Source: Firm-04 sp964392175 (GTDB lineage Bacteria; Bacillota; Clostridia; Oscillospirales; Ruminococcaceae). From it: a stretch of 64,000 bases of DNA. Below are positions 17,164 through 25,376 of this stretch, in pieces (the first letter of the stretch is position 1; each line of letters opens with the position of its first letter). The notes beneath the pieces are model-generated. The model was not told the origin of the DNA. It was given only the letters and a program-made list of their open reading frames with translations, and searched no databases. A program made the position numbers and the translations under genes. Location: NCBI GenBank assembly GCA_964392175.1, contig CAYMOJ010000004.1:27572-91571 (forward strand), in the 5' to 3' direction.

Positions 17164-18026
17164 AGCCGTTCCTCCTGTGATGTTTTTTGATGCCATTTCA
17201 TAGAAATATCGAATGCCGTTACGCTGTGGGTCAGTGCGCCAAGGGAGATGATATCCACGCCGGTTTGTGCGACCTCGCGAATGGTATCATGGGTAATGCC
17301 ACCGGATGCTTCCAGGCAAGCCCTGCCGTTTGTAATGGCAACCGCTTCCTTCATGGTGGGGCAGTCCATGTTATCCAGCATAATGATATCCGCCTTTGCC
17401 GCCAGTGCCTCACGAAGCTCATCCAGATTACGCACCTCGACTTCTATGCGCAACATATGCCCGATATGCTGCCGCAGCTGGGTAATCGCCGCAGTAATGC
17501 CGCCGCAGGCATCGATGTGGTTATCCTTAAGCATTGCGCCATCGGAGAGGTTAAAGCGATGATTTTTGCCACCACCGCAGCGTACCGCATATTTTTGCAA
17601 GGCACGGATGCCCGGCAGGGTTTTTCTGGTATCCACAATAGAAGCGTTTGTGCCCTCGGTGAGTGCCACACAGCGTGCGGTTTCTGTTGCAATGCCCGAA
17701 AGATGCTGCAAAAGATTCAGCGCAGTGCGTTCGCCTTTGAGCAGGGTACGGGTGTTGCCCTTCAGCTCCGCCAGAATCTCGCCTTTTTGGATGTGGTCGC
17801 CATCGCTGTGTTTTGCTTCGAAGGTCACGCCCTCGCCAACCAGTGCAAACACGCGCTCTGCGATATCCATACCGCACAGCACGCCCTCTGCCTTTGCCAC
17901 CAGATACGCCTCGGAAACATCATCGGGGGAAAGCAGAAAATCGCTTGTGACATCCAGCCCGGTAATATCCTCTGTCAGGGCACGGCGGATGATCTCATCC
18001 ACATAAATCGGTAATAACTGCATCAT
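17160..18026 (-). CDS. nadC: Nicotinate-nucleotide pyrophosphorylase (quinolinate phosphoribosyltransferase)
   Basis: A 288-residue enzyme that joins quinolinate and PRPP to give nicotinate mononucleotide, CO2 and PPi in de novo NAD synthesis. Family motifs are visible: EDITGLDVTSD near the N-terminus, NLLQHLSGIAT, DTRKTLPGIRALQKYAVRCGG, HRFNLSDGAMLKDNH and EASGGI. The start at 18026 (two ATGs in tandem) has GGAGG upstream and overlaps the nadB stop by 4 bp. The operon order is nadB-nadC-SGNH. No nadA is found in the window. Confidence 0.95.
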   Translation of the reverse strand: MMQLLPIYVDEIIRRALTEDITGLDVTSDFLLSPDDVSEAYLVAKAEGVLCGMDIAERVFALVGEGVTFEAKHSDGDHIQKGEILAELKGNTRTLLKGERTALNLLQHLSGIATETARCVALTEGTNASIVDTRKTLPGIRALQKYAVRCGGGKNHRFNLSDGAMLKDNHIDACGGITAAITQLRQHIGHMLRIEVEVRNLDELREALAAKADIIMLDNMDCPTMKEAVAITNGRACLEASGGITHDTIREVAQTGVDIISLGALTHSVTAFDISMKWHQKTSQEERL

Positions 18027-19486
18027 AATTGTTCCTCCAGAATCAGGTAGGCGACCGTTGCCTGCGACCGCGCCTCCAGGTAGTCTGCATCCATGCGCCA
18101 ATCCTCGCAGGCAATCAGCTGGATCAACTCGGTGATACGTTGGTATGCAGCAGGGATATTTTTGGTATTCGGCACAACAAAGTAATTTTCCTGTAAGATT
18201 TTGCGAAGCTCTGTGCGAATGCCGTGCGGGAGCGGTTCTGTGGCGGTGACAGGCGTAAATTCGCCTTGCACATAGCGGTCAGCGATGGCATCTGCCTCTT
18301 TTGTGATTTCGGCAGCGGCACGGCGAGAGAACACCAGTGCCTCCAGCAGGCTGTTGCTTGCCAGACGGTTACTGCCGTGTACACCGGTATGGGCGCATTC
18401 GCCACAAGCGAACAAGCGTTCTACCCGGGTCTGTGCGTTGCTGTCCACATTGATGCCGCCCATGAGATAATGCTGGCAGGGGTAGATCGGCACAGGCTCT
18501 TTGGTGAGATCGTAGCCCTGCTCCAACAGTTTGTTGTAGATTTTCGGGAAGCGGTCTCGCACCTCAGCAGGGTCTTTATGGGTGATATCCAGCCAGAAAT
18601 CGGTAGAGCCGGTACGCTTGCTTTCGGCGATGATGGCATGGGATACCACATCACGGGGCGCAAGTTCCAGACGGTCATCGTAGCGGTGCATAAAGCGTTC
18701 CATCTTGCAGTTGCGCAGGTAAGCACCCTCGCCGCGTACCGCCTCGGAGATGAGAAAGCACTCACGCGTATGGCGATTGTTGAATGCCGTGGGGTGGAAC
18801 TGGATCAGGCTGAGATTTTTGATGCGCGCACCCAGCTCATAGGCAATGCGGATGCCATCACCGGTGGCAATTGCGGAATTGGTGGTGTACTCATACACTC
18901 TGCCGATTCCACCGGTTGCCATTATCAGAAAATGGCAGTTGACAACAGAAAACGTACCCTCATGCAGCAACTCGCAGGAAAAGCCTGTTTCGGTATGCAT
19001 GGCGCGGCTGACCATTGTATGCTCTGCAATGGTGACATTGGGCAGCAGGGCAGTGGCAGCAAGCAAACCGCGCAGAATCTCCGCCCCGGTAGAATCGCGG
19101 TGATGGAAGATCCGTCTGCGACAATGGCCGCCTTCCAGGGTACGGTCGTAGTCGCCTTCCGGGGTGCGGTCAAACGTTACGCCGTATTTTACCAGCTGTT
19201 CGATATCCTGAGCGGCTTCCGTCACCAGGATATGCAGCGTTTCGGGGCGGTTGGTAAACGCGCCTGCGATACGGGTATCATTGGCGTGCAGTTCGGTGTT
19301 ATCACCGGGGGAATTCCATACACCGGCAATACCGCCCTGCGCCAACGCGGAGTTACACAGCGTGGCTTCGCGCTTGGCAAGCACCAGCACACGCATGGTG
19401 GGCGGCAGATGCAGTGCAGCGTATAAGCCTGCGGCACCTGCGCCTGCGATCACAACATCAAAGTTGGGATTTTCAAATGGCAGCAT
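18023..19486 (-). CDS. nadB: L-aspartate oxidase
   Basis: A 487-residue FAD-dependent enzyme that oxidises L-aspartate to iminoaspartate, the first step of quinolinate synthesis. The N-terminal FAD-binding motif is VVIAGAGAAGLYAAL; others are NSALAQGGIAG, HHRDSTGAEI and the C-terminal CGECAHTGVHGSNRLASNSLLEALVF. I chose the ATG at 19486 (MLPFENPNFD) because GAGGAA lies 7 nt upstream; an ATG 8 codons earlier lacks a ribosome binding site. First gene of the nadB-nadC operon, whose promoter lies about 60 bp upstream. Confidence 0.95.
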   Translation of the reverse strand: MLPFENPNFDVVIAGAGAAGLYAALHLPPTMRVLVLAKREATLCNSALAQGGIAGVWNSPGDNTELHANDTRIAGAFTNRPETLHILVTEAAQDIEQLVKYGVTFDRTPEGDYDRTLEGGHCRRRIFHHRDSTGAEILRGLLAATALLPNVTIAEHTMVSRAMHTETGFSCELLHEGTFSVVNCHFLIMATGGIGRVYEYTTNSAIATGDGIRIAYELGARIKNLSLIQFHPTAFNNRHTRECFLISEAVRGEGAYLRNCKMERFMHRYDDRLELAPRDVVSHAIIAESKRTGSTDFWLDITHKDPAEVRDRFPKIYNKLLEQGYDLTKEPVPIYPCQHYLMGGINVDSNAQTRVERLFACGECAHTGVHGSNRLASNSLLEALVFSRRAAAEITKEADAIADRYVQGEFTPVTATEPLPHGIRTELRKILQENYFVVPNTKNIPAAYQRITELIQLIACEDWRMDADYLEARSQATVAYLILEEQL

Positions 19487-19543
19487 AAATGTTCCTCGAT
19501 TCGTTTCCATGATGGCAGATCGTGCAAAGATCCGTTGCCCCTT

Positions 19544-19572
19544 ATTGTAGCATATTTCGCATGATTTGTCAC
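19544..19572 (-). promoter_or_regulatory. Promoter of the nadBC operon
   Basis: On the minus strand, GTGACA (19567-19572) and TACAAT (19544-19549) with a 17-bp spacer, about 58 bp upstream of the nadB start. Confidence 0.7.
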
Positions 19573-19655
19573 GCATTTTTGCAAAAAAAGCAGAAAATCG
19601 CGAATCATGCGTTTGTCGAAAGCAAACGAATCTTGTCGATTTCTTTAATATTAAC

Positions 19656-19690
19656 GGAATATTCACAATATGTTCACGAAATGTTCAAGC
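19656..19690. repeat. Short direct repeats between nadB and rpsO promoters
   Basis: Three spaced copies of a TTCA(C/A) core (GAATATTCAC, AATATGTTCAC, AAATGTTCAA), repeating about every 11 bp, so on one face of the helix. They lie between the divergent nadB and rpsO promoters and could bind a regulator, for example one controlling NAD synthesis. Inference only. Confidence 0.35.
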
Positions 19691-19706
19691 TTTAAGAGGG
19701 TATTTA

Positions 19707-19715
19707 TGGTAGAAT
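19707..19715 (+). promoter_or_regulatory. rpsO: Extended -10 promoter of rpsO
   Basis: TGG followed by TAGAAT (19710-19715) forms an extended -10 element; no strong -35 is seen at 17 bp, which such promoters tolerate. Transcription would start just before the structured leader. Confidence 0.55.
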
Positions 19716-19719
19716 AGAC

Positions 19720-19809
19720 ATTGCCGCAGACTCGGATGAGGGACTGTGTCCAATACGTTCATCGGCGTAGGAACTTCACCCAAGACCCTCTTCTGGGTTT
19801 GTCGGCAAT
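19720..19809 (+). ncRNA. Structured rpsO leader, probable S15 autoregulatory RNA
   Basis: The leader folds into a closed multi-branch structure. A 7-bp closing stem joins 19720-19726 (ATTGCCG) to 19803-19809 (CGGCAAT). Inside are a stem 19735-19739/19759-19763 capped by a GGAC/GTCC hairpin (19741-19744/19748-19751) and a second hairpin ACCC/GGGT (19785-19788/19795-19798). It ends just before the rpsO ribosome binding site. S15 is known to repress its own translation through leader RNA structures that mimic its rRNA site, so this is the likely function; the class is not identified here. Confidence 0.6.
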
Positions 19810-19832
19810 TTTAATTTTGTGAGGTGAAACCA

Positions 19833-20099
19833 ATGCTTCGTAAGGAAGAAAAGACAGAGGTCATCGCTGCCAATGCAATCCACGAGGGCGATACCGGCTC
19901 TCCTGAAGTGCAGATCGCAATTCTGACCCGTCGCATCAACGACCTGAACGCCCACTTGCGTGACCACAAGAAGGATTATCATTCTCATCGTGGTCTGTTG
20001 AAGATGGTGGGACGTCGTCGCAACCTGCTCAACTATCTGAAGAAAAAGGATATTGAGAGGTATCGTGCTACCATCGAACGCCTGGGTCTGCGTAAGTGA
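19833..20099 (+). CDS. rpsO: Ribosomal protein S15
   Basis: An 88-residue S15, one short of the usual 89. It is a primary 16S rRNA-binding protein in small-subunit assembly. Family motifs include TGSPEVQIAILT, INDLNAHLRDHKKDYHSHRGLL and GRRRNLLNYL. The ATG at 19833 follows GAGGTG by 6 nt. It lies upstream of pnp, the conserved order, with a structured leader in front and a hairpin behind. Confidence 0.97.
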   Translation: MLRKEEKTEVIAANAIHEGDTGSPEVQIAILTRRINDLNAHLRDHKKDYHSHRGLLKMVGRRRNLLNYLKKKDIERYRATIERLGLRK

Positions 20100-20111
20100 C
20101 CTGCAGCATGG

Positions 20112-20142
20112 AAAGGGCAGGGGGCTTCTCTTGCCCTTTTTG
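20112..20142 (+). terminator. Terminator or attenuator between rpsO and pnp
   Basis: An 8-bp stem AAAGGGCA/TGCCCTTT (20112-20119 with 20132-20139) followed by TTTT. It sits between rpsO and pnp, so it would reduce read-through into pnp. The 170-bp stretch from here to pnp shows no further clear element. Confidence 0.75.
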
Positions 20143-20315
20143 TGCTGACGTTTTGTGCTGACACATCCGCTTGAGGGGGTTAGCATGAAATCGTATGCCG
20201 ATGCCGTACGCTTTGTGCACAGTCGGCACAGGATTTTGTGTTAATTCCTGTAAGGATGCGCGTGGCACGCCATTTTGCAAAGCCAAACAAAATCATTTAC
20301 AGGAGGAACAACCCC

Positions 20316-22436
20316 ATGTTTGACAATTACAAGGTGTTTCAAACCGAATTTTGTGGCAGAACACTGACCATCGAAACCGGAAAAACCTGCGAACTCTCCA
20401 ATGGTTCTTGCTGGGTGCGCTATGGCGATACCGTTGTCATGGCAAATGTTACCGCGAGTGAAAAGCCCCGCGAAGGCGTCGATTTCTTCCCGCTCTCTGT
20501 GGATTATGAAGAGCGTCTGTACGCCGTTGGCAGAATCCCCGGCAGCTTTTTGAAGCGTGAGGGCAAGCCCACAGAGAAGGCGATTCTGACCTCTCGCGTG
20601 GTCGATCGTCCCATCCGTCCGCTGTTTCCGAAGGATATGCGCAACGATGTTTCCGTGGTGATGACCGTTCTGGCGGTGGATCAGGACTGCCTGCCCGAAA
20701 TCTGCGGCATGATCGGTACATCTGTCGCGATCTCCATCTCCGATATTCCGTGGAATGGGCCGATCGGCGGTGTTTCTGTCGGTTTGGTCGATGGCGAAAT
20801 CATTCTGATGCCCAACCGGAAGCAGAGAGCCGTCAGTGACTTGACCCTGACCGTTGCCGGTACTGCCGAAAAGATCGTTATGATTGAGGCGGGCGCGAAT
20901 GAAGTGCCCGATGATGTGATGCTGGAAGCGATCCTGAAGGCACACGAGGAAATCAAAAAGCTGGTTGCATTTATCAGCAAGATCCGCGAGGAGATCGGCA
21001 AGCCCAAGTTTGCGTTTGAATCCATGGAAGTAGACCACGCGCTGTTCGATGCCATCGAGGCATTTGCACGCAAGGACGTGGAATTTGCATTGGATACCAA
21101 CGATAAAAATATCCGTGAAGCGCGGCTTTCTCCCATCAAGAACGCCATTCATGAGAAGTTTGACGCAGAGAACGCAGAGCGTATTCCCATGATCGATGAG
21201 TGCATCTACAAGCTGCAAAAAACCATCGTGCGCCAGTGGCTGTATCAGGGCAAGCGCGTGGACGGTCGTGGCATTGACGAGATCCGCCCGTTGGCAGCAG
21301 AGGTCGGCTTGCTGCCCAGAGTCCATGGTTCCGGTCTGTTCACAAGAGGACAAACACAGGTGCTGACCATCGCTACCCTCGGCCCGATTTCCGATGCGCA
21401 GCGCATTGACGGGCTGGACGAAAACGAAGAAACCAAACGCTATATGCACCAGTATAACTTCCCCAGCTATTCTGTGGGCGAAACCAAGCCCAGCCGTGGC
21501 CCCGGTCGTCGCGAAATCGGTCACGGTGCATTGGCAGAGCGTGCGCTGGTGCCCGTGTTGCCCTCCGTGGAGGAGTTCCCCTATGCAATGCGTTTGGTAT
21601 CTGAGGTGCTCAGCTCCAATGGCTCCACCTCGCAAGGCTCAATCTGCGGCTCTACACTCGCCCTGATGGATGCCGGTGTGCCGATCAAAGCACCCGTTGC
21701 AGGCATCTCCTGCGGTCTCATCACCTTGCCCGATTCGGATGAATTCATGACCATGGTCGATATCCAGGGTCTGGAGGATTTCTTCGGCGATATGGACTTC
21801 AAGGTGGGCGGTACACATAAGGGTATCACTGCCATCCAGGTCGATATCAAAGTGGATGGTCTGACCCCTGCTATCATCAAGGAGGCGTTTGAAAAGACCC
21901 ATAAGGCACGCCTGTACATCCTTGATGAAATTATGCTCAAGGCGATTGCAGCACCGCGCGAGAGCGTGAATGCCTACGCACCGAAAATGCTGCAAACCAA
22001 AATTCCCGTGGATAAGATCCGCGAGGTCATCGGCAGCGGCGGAAAGGTCATCCAGAAGATTACTGCCGAATGCAATTGCAAGATCGATATCAATGAGGAC
22101 GGTAGCGTGTTTGTCTCCGGTATCGATATGCAGAACTGCCGCAAGGCGATCGATATCATTGATACCATCGCAAACGGGCCGGAAATCGGCGCGATCTACA
22201 AAGGCAAGGTCACAGGCATCCAGACCTTTGGCGCGTTTGTGGAAATCGTTCCCGGCAAAGAGGGTCTGGTGCATATCTCCAAGCTGGATAAGGAACGCGT
22301 GGAAAAAACCGAGGATATTGTCGCACTGGGCGACGAGATCGTGGTCATGGTCATGGAAATTGACGAGGTACGCGGAAAGATTTCCCTTTCTCGCAAGGAT
22401 GCATTGGCAAAGCTGGAGGAAAAGCATAAGATCTGA
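20316..22436 (+). CDS. pnp: Polyribonucleotide nucleotidyltransferase (PNPase)
   Basis: A 706-residue 3'-to-5' exoribonuclease that phosphorolyses RNA, acting in mRNA decay and RNA quality control as a trimer. Domains in order: first RNase PH domain (about 10-140), helical linker, second RNase PH domain (about 305-530; GRREIGHGALAERAL, SSNGSTSQGSICGS), KH domain (about 555-610; IREVIGSGGKVIQKI) and S1 domain (about 622-690; GKVTGIQTFGAFVEI). The start at 20316 follows CAGGAGG. The acidic active-site stretch ISDAQRIDGLDE and the D in DFFGDMDFKV are present, so it should be active. Confidence 0.97.
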   Translation: MFDNYKVFQTEFCGRTLTIETGKTCELSNGSCWVRYGDTVVMANVTASEKPREGVDFFPLSVDYEERLYAVGRIPGSFLKREGKPTEKAILTSRVVDRPIRPLFPKDMRNDVSVVMTVLAVDQDCLPEICGMIGTSVAISISDIPWNGPIGGVSVGLVDGEIILMPNRKQRAVSDLTLTVAGTAEKIVMIEAGANEVPDDVMLEAILKAHEEIKKLVAFISKIREEIGKPKFAFESMEVDHALFDAIEAFARKDVEFALDTNDKNIREARLSPIKNAIHEKFDAENAERIPMIDECIYKLQKTIVRQWLYQGKRVDGRGIDEIRPLAAEVGLLPRVHGSGLFTRGQTQVLTIATLGPISDAQRIDGLDENEETKRYMHQYNFPSYSVGETKPSRGPGRREIGHGALAERALVPVLPSVEEFPYAMRLVSEVLSSNGSTSQGSICGSTLALMDAGVPIKAPVAGISCGLITLPDSDEFMTMVDIQGLEDFFGDMDFKVGGTHKGITAIQVDIKVDGLTPAIIKEAFEKTHKARLYILDEIMLKAIAAPRESVNAYAPKMLQTKIPVDKIREVIGSGGKVIQKITAECNCKIDINEDGSVFVSGIDMQNCRKAIDIIDTIANGPEIGAIYKGKVTGIQTFGAFVEIVPGKEGLVHISKLDKERVEKTEDIVALGDEIVVMVMEIDEVRGKISLSRKDALAKLEEKHKI

Positions 22437-22473
22437 TGCCGGCGCATGATGCCCAATATCGAATAGGAATACG

Positions 22474-22502
22474 AAACGGTCGCTGTTTGGCGGCCGTTTT
22501 TG
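22474..22502 (+). terminator. Terminator after pnp
   Basis: A 10-bp stem (22474-22483 with 22490-22499) followed by TTT, six bases before the end of the converging pseudouridine synthase gene. Confidence 0.8.
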
Positions 22503-22507
22503 TGATT

Positions 22508-23470
22508 TTATCCGTTGATGCAATGCTTGGGAAAGTATTTTTCGACAAAATCAGGGGTGATGGTAAAGCATCGATCGCGCAGATTTGCCACCACGCAGTC
22601 ATCGTCTTTGGGGCAAAATGTGAGCCGATCTGCCGTCAGCAGCTGAAAGTGTTCCCCATACCGCCGATTTGCCACCCTGTTACCATATGCGCCATCGCCC
22701 AAAATCGGGCAGCCCAGCATTGCCATCTGCGCGCGAATCTGATGTGTGCGCCCTGTGTATAATCGCACCCGCACCAGAGAAAGCCCCCTCACCGTGGCAA
22801 GCAGTGTATAGCCCGTTTTCGCAGGTTTTGCACCCACAAAGGGCTGTTCTTGCAAAATCACCCTGCCTGCATCCTCTTTGCGATGATATGCCACAACCGT
22901 ATCGGCTTGTTTGGGCGGTTTGCCCACCACCACACAAAGATATTCCTTCTGCACCTCGCCGTTTGCAATCATCGCGTTGATACATCGCAGAGCCGCAGCA
23001 TTTTTGGCACCGATGCAAAGCCCCTCGGTGTTTCTGTCCAGCCGATTGCACAGCGCAGGCACAAAGCTTTGCTCCGCTTCAGGGTGATACCCATCGCAAC
23101 GATATAAATAGGCTGTCAATCGCGCAATCATCGTATCGGTGGTGCCTTTGTCATCTGTATGTACCGGCACACCGACCGGTTTGTGCATCAGGCAGATATT
23201 TTCGTCCTCGTAGACAATGACAGGGGCAGCAAGCTGTGTGTCGATTTTGTGCTGTGGCTTCGCATTGCAAGCATCCGCAGGCAGATACGCCCGCAGCACA
23301 TCCCCCTCGCAAAGGATTTCTTCCGGTGTGCAGCGTTTGCCGTTGCGTTTGATATCTTTTTTGCGAAACGCTTTGTACAGTAGATTTTTCGGCAGCTTCG
23401 GGCAAGCCTTCAACAAAAATTTATCTGCCCGCTGTCCACAATCGTTGCGCGCAATCGTCCATTCGATCAT
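22508..23470 (-). CDS. RluA-family pseudouridine synthase
   Basis: A 320-residue enzyme that isomerises specific uridines in rRNA or tRNA. An N-terminal S4-like RNA-binding part (about 10-75, GQRADKFLLKA) precedes the catalytic domain with the active Asp in CNRLDRNTEGL, where family members usually have HRLDR, and the C-terminal LYTGRTHQIRAQMAMLGCPILGD. It looks like RluC/RluD but the site cannot be assigned. The start at 23470 follows AAGGAG with an 11-nt gap. Monocistronic, with its own promoter. Confidence 0.9.
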   Translation of the reverse strand: MIEWTIARNDCGQRADKFLLKACPKLPKNLLYKAFRKKDIKRNGKRCTPEEILCEGDVLRAYLPADACNAKPQHKIDTQLAAPVIVYEDENICLMHKPVGVPVHTDDKGTTDTMIARLTAYLYRCDGYHPEAEQSFVPALCNRLDRNTEGLCIGAKNAAALRCINAMIANGEVQKEYLCVVVGKPPKQADTVVAYHRKEDAGRVILQEQPFVGAKPAKTGYTLLATVRGLSLVRVRLYTGRTHQIRAQMAMLGCPILGDGAYGNRVANRRYGEHFQLLTADRLTFCPKDDDCVVANLRDRCFTITPDFVEKYFPKHCING

Positions 23471-23503
23471 GCAAAACACGCTCCTTTCCAGCCACATATG
23501 GGC

Positions 23504-23532
23504 ATTATACCACAATTACGCGCAAATTGCAA
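23504..23532 (-). promoter_or_regulatory. Promoter of the pseudouridine synthase gene
   Basis: On the minus strand, TTGCAA (23527-23532) and TATAAT (23504-23509) with a 17-bp spacer, about 35 bp upstream of the start. Confidence 0.8.
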
Positions 23533-23560
23533 ATCGCAGCCCTTTGCAGCTGCGTTGCCC

Positions 23561-24352
23561 CTAGAAGCAGTTTTTCAGCTTTTTGATTTCCTCAAGGCTA
23601 TAGCTGGTTGTGCGCTGTTGCTCCTGTGGTGGATCTTGCGCTTTCTGTGCCCCCCTTTGCGATTCCTCTGCGTCTTTTCTCGCCCAAGTTCGAATCGTGG
23701 CAAGATGGTTTTTGTATTGCTTTCCGGTGCTTGCCATGTAAGCGGAAAGCCGTTCGATGCGTTCTTGCCAATTAGGGAATTCAGCTTGCAATTTTTCGAC
23801 ATCGGCATCCGTCAGCAAAACGTTCTGATATTCTCCATATCGTTTTTTGGGGGGTGGGGCTGATTCGGCAGAATCAGCGGTTTCTTCTTCCTCTGGGCTA
23901 TCCTTCCCTAGACTATCCTCGCCTAACCTAACCTCACCTAACCTAACCTGTGGTTCCAAATTGGAACCATTTTGGTTCCAGAGTGGCTCCAAGTTGGAAC
24001 CATTTTGGTTCCGGAGTGTATACAAGCCGTTTTCTTCCGTTTGCAGTTTGGATTGTTCCATGTGGTATATGGTTTGCTTGTAGCGGTCTTTTTTGATGGA
24101 ATTGTGGATTTTCCAGTGCAGAATCACCACAACGCCCGATTCAAATTGGTAAAGATACTGCTTATCCAAAAGCGATTGCAGATCCTGCGTACCGGCGTGT
24201 GCCCTGAACATCGATATGGCAATCTGGTTACAAAATCCATCATCATCCGCAGACATTGCCAAGTGAAAATACAATGCCTGCGCAGATGCGGAAAGCTGCA
24301 TGAAATTGTCATCATCTGTGATTTTTTTTGCAAACATTCGTCTTTCTGCCAT
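23561..24352 (-). CDS. Orphan phage replisome-organiser-type replication protein
   Basis: A 263-residue protein resembling phage replication initiators/replisome organisers. Residues 1-105 look like a winged-helix N-terminus (MAERRMFAKKITDDDNF, SAQALYFHLAM). A variable repetitive linker follows (two WNQNGSNLEP-type units, then RLGE repeats, then acidic residues). The C-terminal domain (TDADVEKLQAEFPNW, YKNHLATIRTWARKD) is the conserved end of such proteins. The start at 24352 follows GGAAGGA. It has no phage neighbours: the adjoining genes are a pseudouridine synthase and a deacetylase, so it is a prophage remnant or a domesticated gene. Repeats inside it may be a former phage origin. Confidence 0.75.
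   Translation of the reverse strand: MAERRMFAKKITDDDNFMQLSASAQALYFHLAMSADDDGFCNQIAISMFRAHAGTQDLQSLLDKQYLYQFESGVVVILHWKIHNSIKKDRYKQTIYHMEQSKLQTEENGLYTLRNQNGSNLEPLWNQNGSNLEPQVRLGEVRLGEDSLGKDSPEEEETADSAESAPPPKKRYGEYQNVLLTDADVEKLQAEFPNWQERIERLSAYMASTGKQYKNHLATIRTWARKDAEESQRGAQKAQDPPQEQQRTTSYSLEEIKKLKNCF
23921..24017. repeat. Origin-like repeats inside the phage replication gene
   Basis: Two adjacent 33-bp units (23952-23984 and 23985-24017), alike at 30 of 33 positions, each containing GGAACC-ATTTT-GGTTCC and flanking GGTTCCAA/TTGGAACC palindromes. Beside them, 23921-23949 holds CCTAACCTAACCT-type tandem repeats. Iterons inside the replication gene are typical of phage origins. The same repeats also encode the 11-residue and RLGE repeats of the linker. 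Confidence 0.7.
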
Positions 24353-24500
24353 TGTTTATACCATCCTTCCGAATACAAAGCCTTCCTCACAATGCAAAAC
24401 GCTTCTACTCATCCGAATGGGAAAACGGTTCACTGCATCCTTTCGTACAAGATTTTCGAAAGATTTACAGAAAATTTACAGGATGCCCGTACGCAGAGCA

Positions 24501-24541
24501 CAAAAAAAAGCATCGGTCAAGCCATAAAAAAGCTTGACCGA
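24501..24541 (-). terminator. Terminator of the PdaA-like gene
   Basis: A 10-bp perfect stem (24513-24522 with 24532-24541); on the minus strand it is followed by TGCTTTTTTTTG. The adjoining 24353-24500 holds only the upstream region of the phage gene, with two TCTGTAAAT copies on the minus strand and no clear promoter. Confidence 0.85.
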
Positions 24542-24557
24542 AACCTTTTCCTGCCAC

Positions 24558-25292
24558 TTAGAAGGAATATCCCATTGCCTTGAGTTCCGTAATGACATCC
24601 CCGAGAATGCCGGCATTGGTAGCAGAAACCGAATGCAGCAGATAGATTGCGTTGGGATGTGCCGCTTGTATCAGCGTTTGCTTTGCGGTTTGCAAATCAG
24701 GCTGTGCGTCAGTATTCCAATCGACGTAGGCAAAGCTCCAGAAAACCGTTTTATAGCCCAGTTCCTGCGCGATTTGCAACGCTTCGGCATCGTAATCACC
24801 GCAGGGGGGACGAAAATACTGCATCTCATAGCCATAATGTTCCAGCACATATGCGTGTAGCGATTCAATCTCCGCGCGGAGTGCCTCTTTGGTCAGCGTA
24901 GATGCTTGTAAATGCTGCATACCGTGATTGCCAATGGCGTGCCCTTCTGCAATCATTCGGTTGATGAGTTCCGGTTCGGATTTGGCATAATCGCCTGTAA
25001 TGAAAAACAATGCCTTGACATTTTGTGCCTTCAGCGTGTCAAGGATTTGTGCAGTGTACCCGTTTTCATAGCCCTGGTCAAAGGTCAGCAGGATCGCATC
25101 CGCTGCCTGTGTGAGTGCATACGCATCATTTTGGGCATACTGTGCCTGAAATTCCAGTGCGCCTATGGGTTGATTCTGCGCATTCATCGCCTTACCCTGA
25201 CCATATCCTGCGGCATTTGCTACCATGGGCATACAGGCAGCAAGTGCAATGGCAGAGCAAGCAGAAACAAATGTTCTTTTCGTGTAGAACAT
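24558..25292 (-). CDS. PdaA-like polysaccharide deacetylase (CE4), delta-lactam type
   Basis: A 244-residue secreted NodB-fold deacetylase. The signal peptide is about 27 residues, ending near VANAA. The first motif is TFDQGYENGY rather than the usual TFDDG, which matches PdaA (TFDNGYENGY), the muramic acid deacetylase that makes the delta-lactam of spore cortex. The metal histidines are in GNHGMQH, and RPPCGDYD and the late LLHSVS motif follow. This suggests a sporulation role, though a vegetative peptidoglycan or chitin role cannot be excluded. The ribosome binding site AAGGGAG abuts the ATG at 25292 with almost no spacer, which is unusual and should give weak translation. Confidence 0.87.
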   Translation of the reverse strand: MFYTKRTFVSACSAIALAACMPMVANAAGYGQGKAMNAQNQPIGALEFQAQYAQNDAYALTQAADAILLTFDQGYENGYTAQILDTLKAQNVKALFFITGDYAKSEPELINRMIAEGHAIGNHGMQHLQASTLTKEALRAEIESLHAYVLEHYGYEMQYFRPPCGDYDAEALQIAQELGYKTVFWSFAYVDWNTDAQPDLQTAKQTLIQAAHPNAIYLLHSVSATNAGILGDVITELKAMGYSF

Positions 25293-25306
25293 CTCCCTTC
25301 AAAAGA

Positions 25307-25340
25307 AATCGCAGCTCCATCTTCATCATGAACTGCGATT
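25307..25340 (-). terminator. Hairpin between the membrane protein and PdaA-like genes
   Basis: An 8-bp stem AATCGCAG/CTGCGATT (25333-25340 with 25307-25314). On the minus strand it is followed by TTCTTTTG, so it may end the upstream transcript or sit in the pdaA-like leader. Confidence 0.5.
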
Positions 25341-25376
25341 GTAGTATATTCGATTTTGCGCACGGGATACATGGAA

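Noticed and set aside
20241..21635. Long minus-strand frame opposite pnp
   Set aside because: pnp has full domains and an RBS; the antisense frame is a codon-usage shadow without motifs.
23921..24017. Telomere-like or CRISPR-type repeat
   Set aside because: The repeats are in frame and belong to a phage replication gene; there are no unique spacers.
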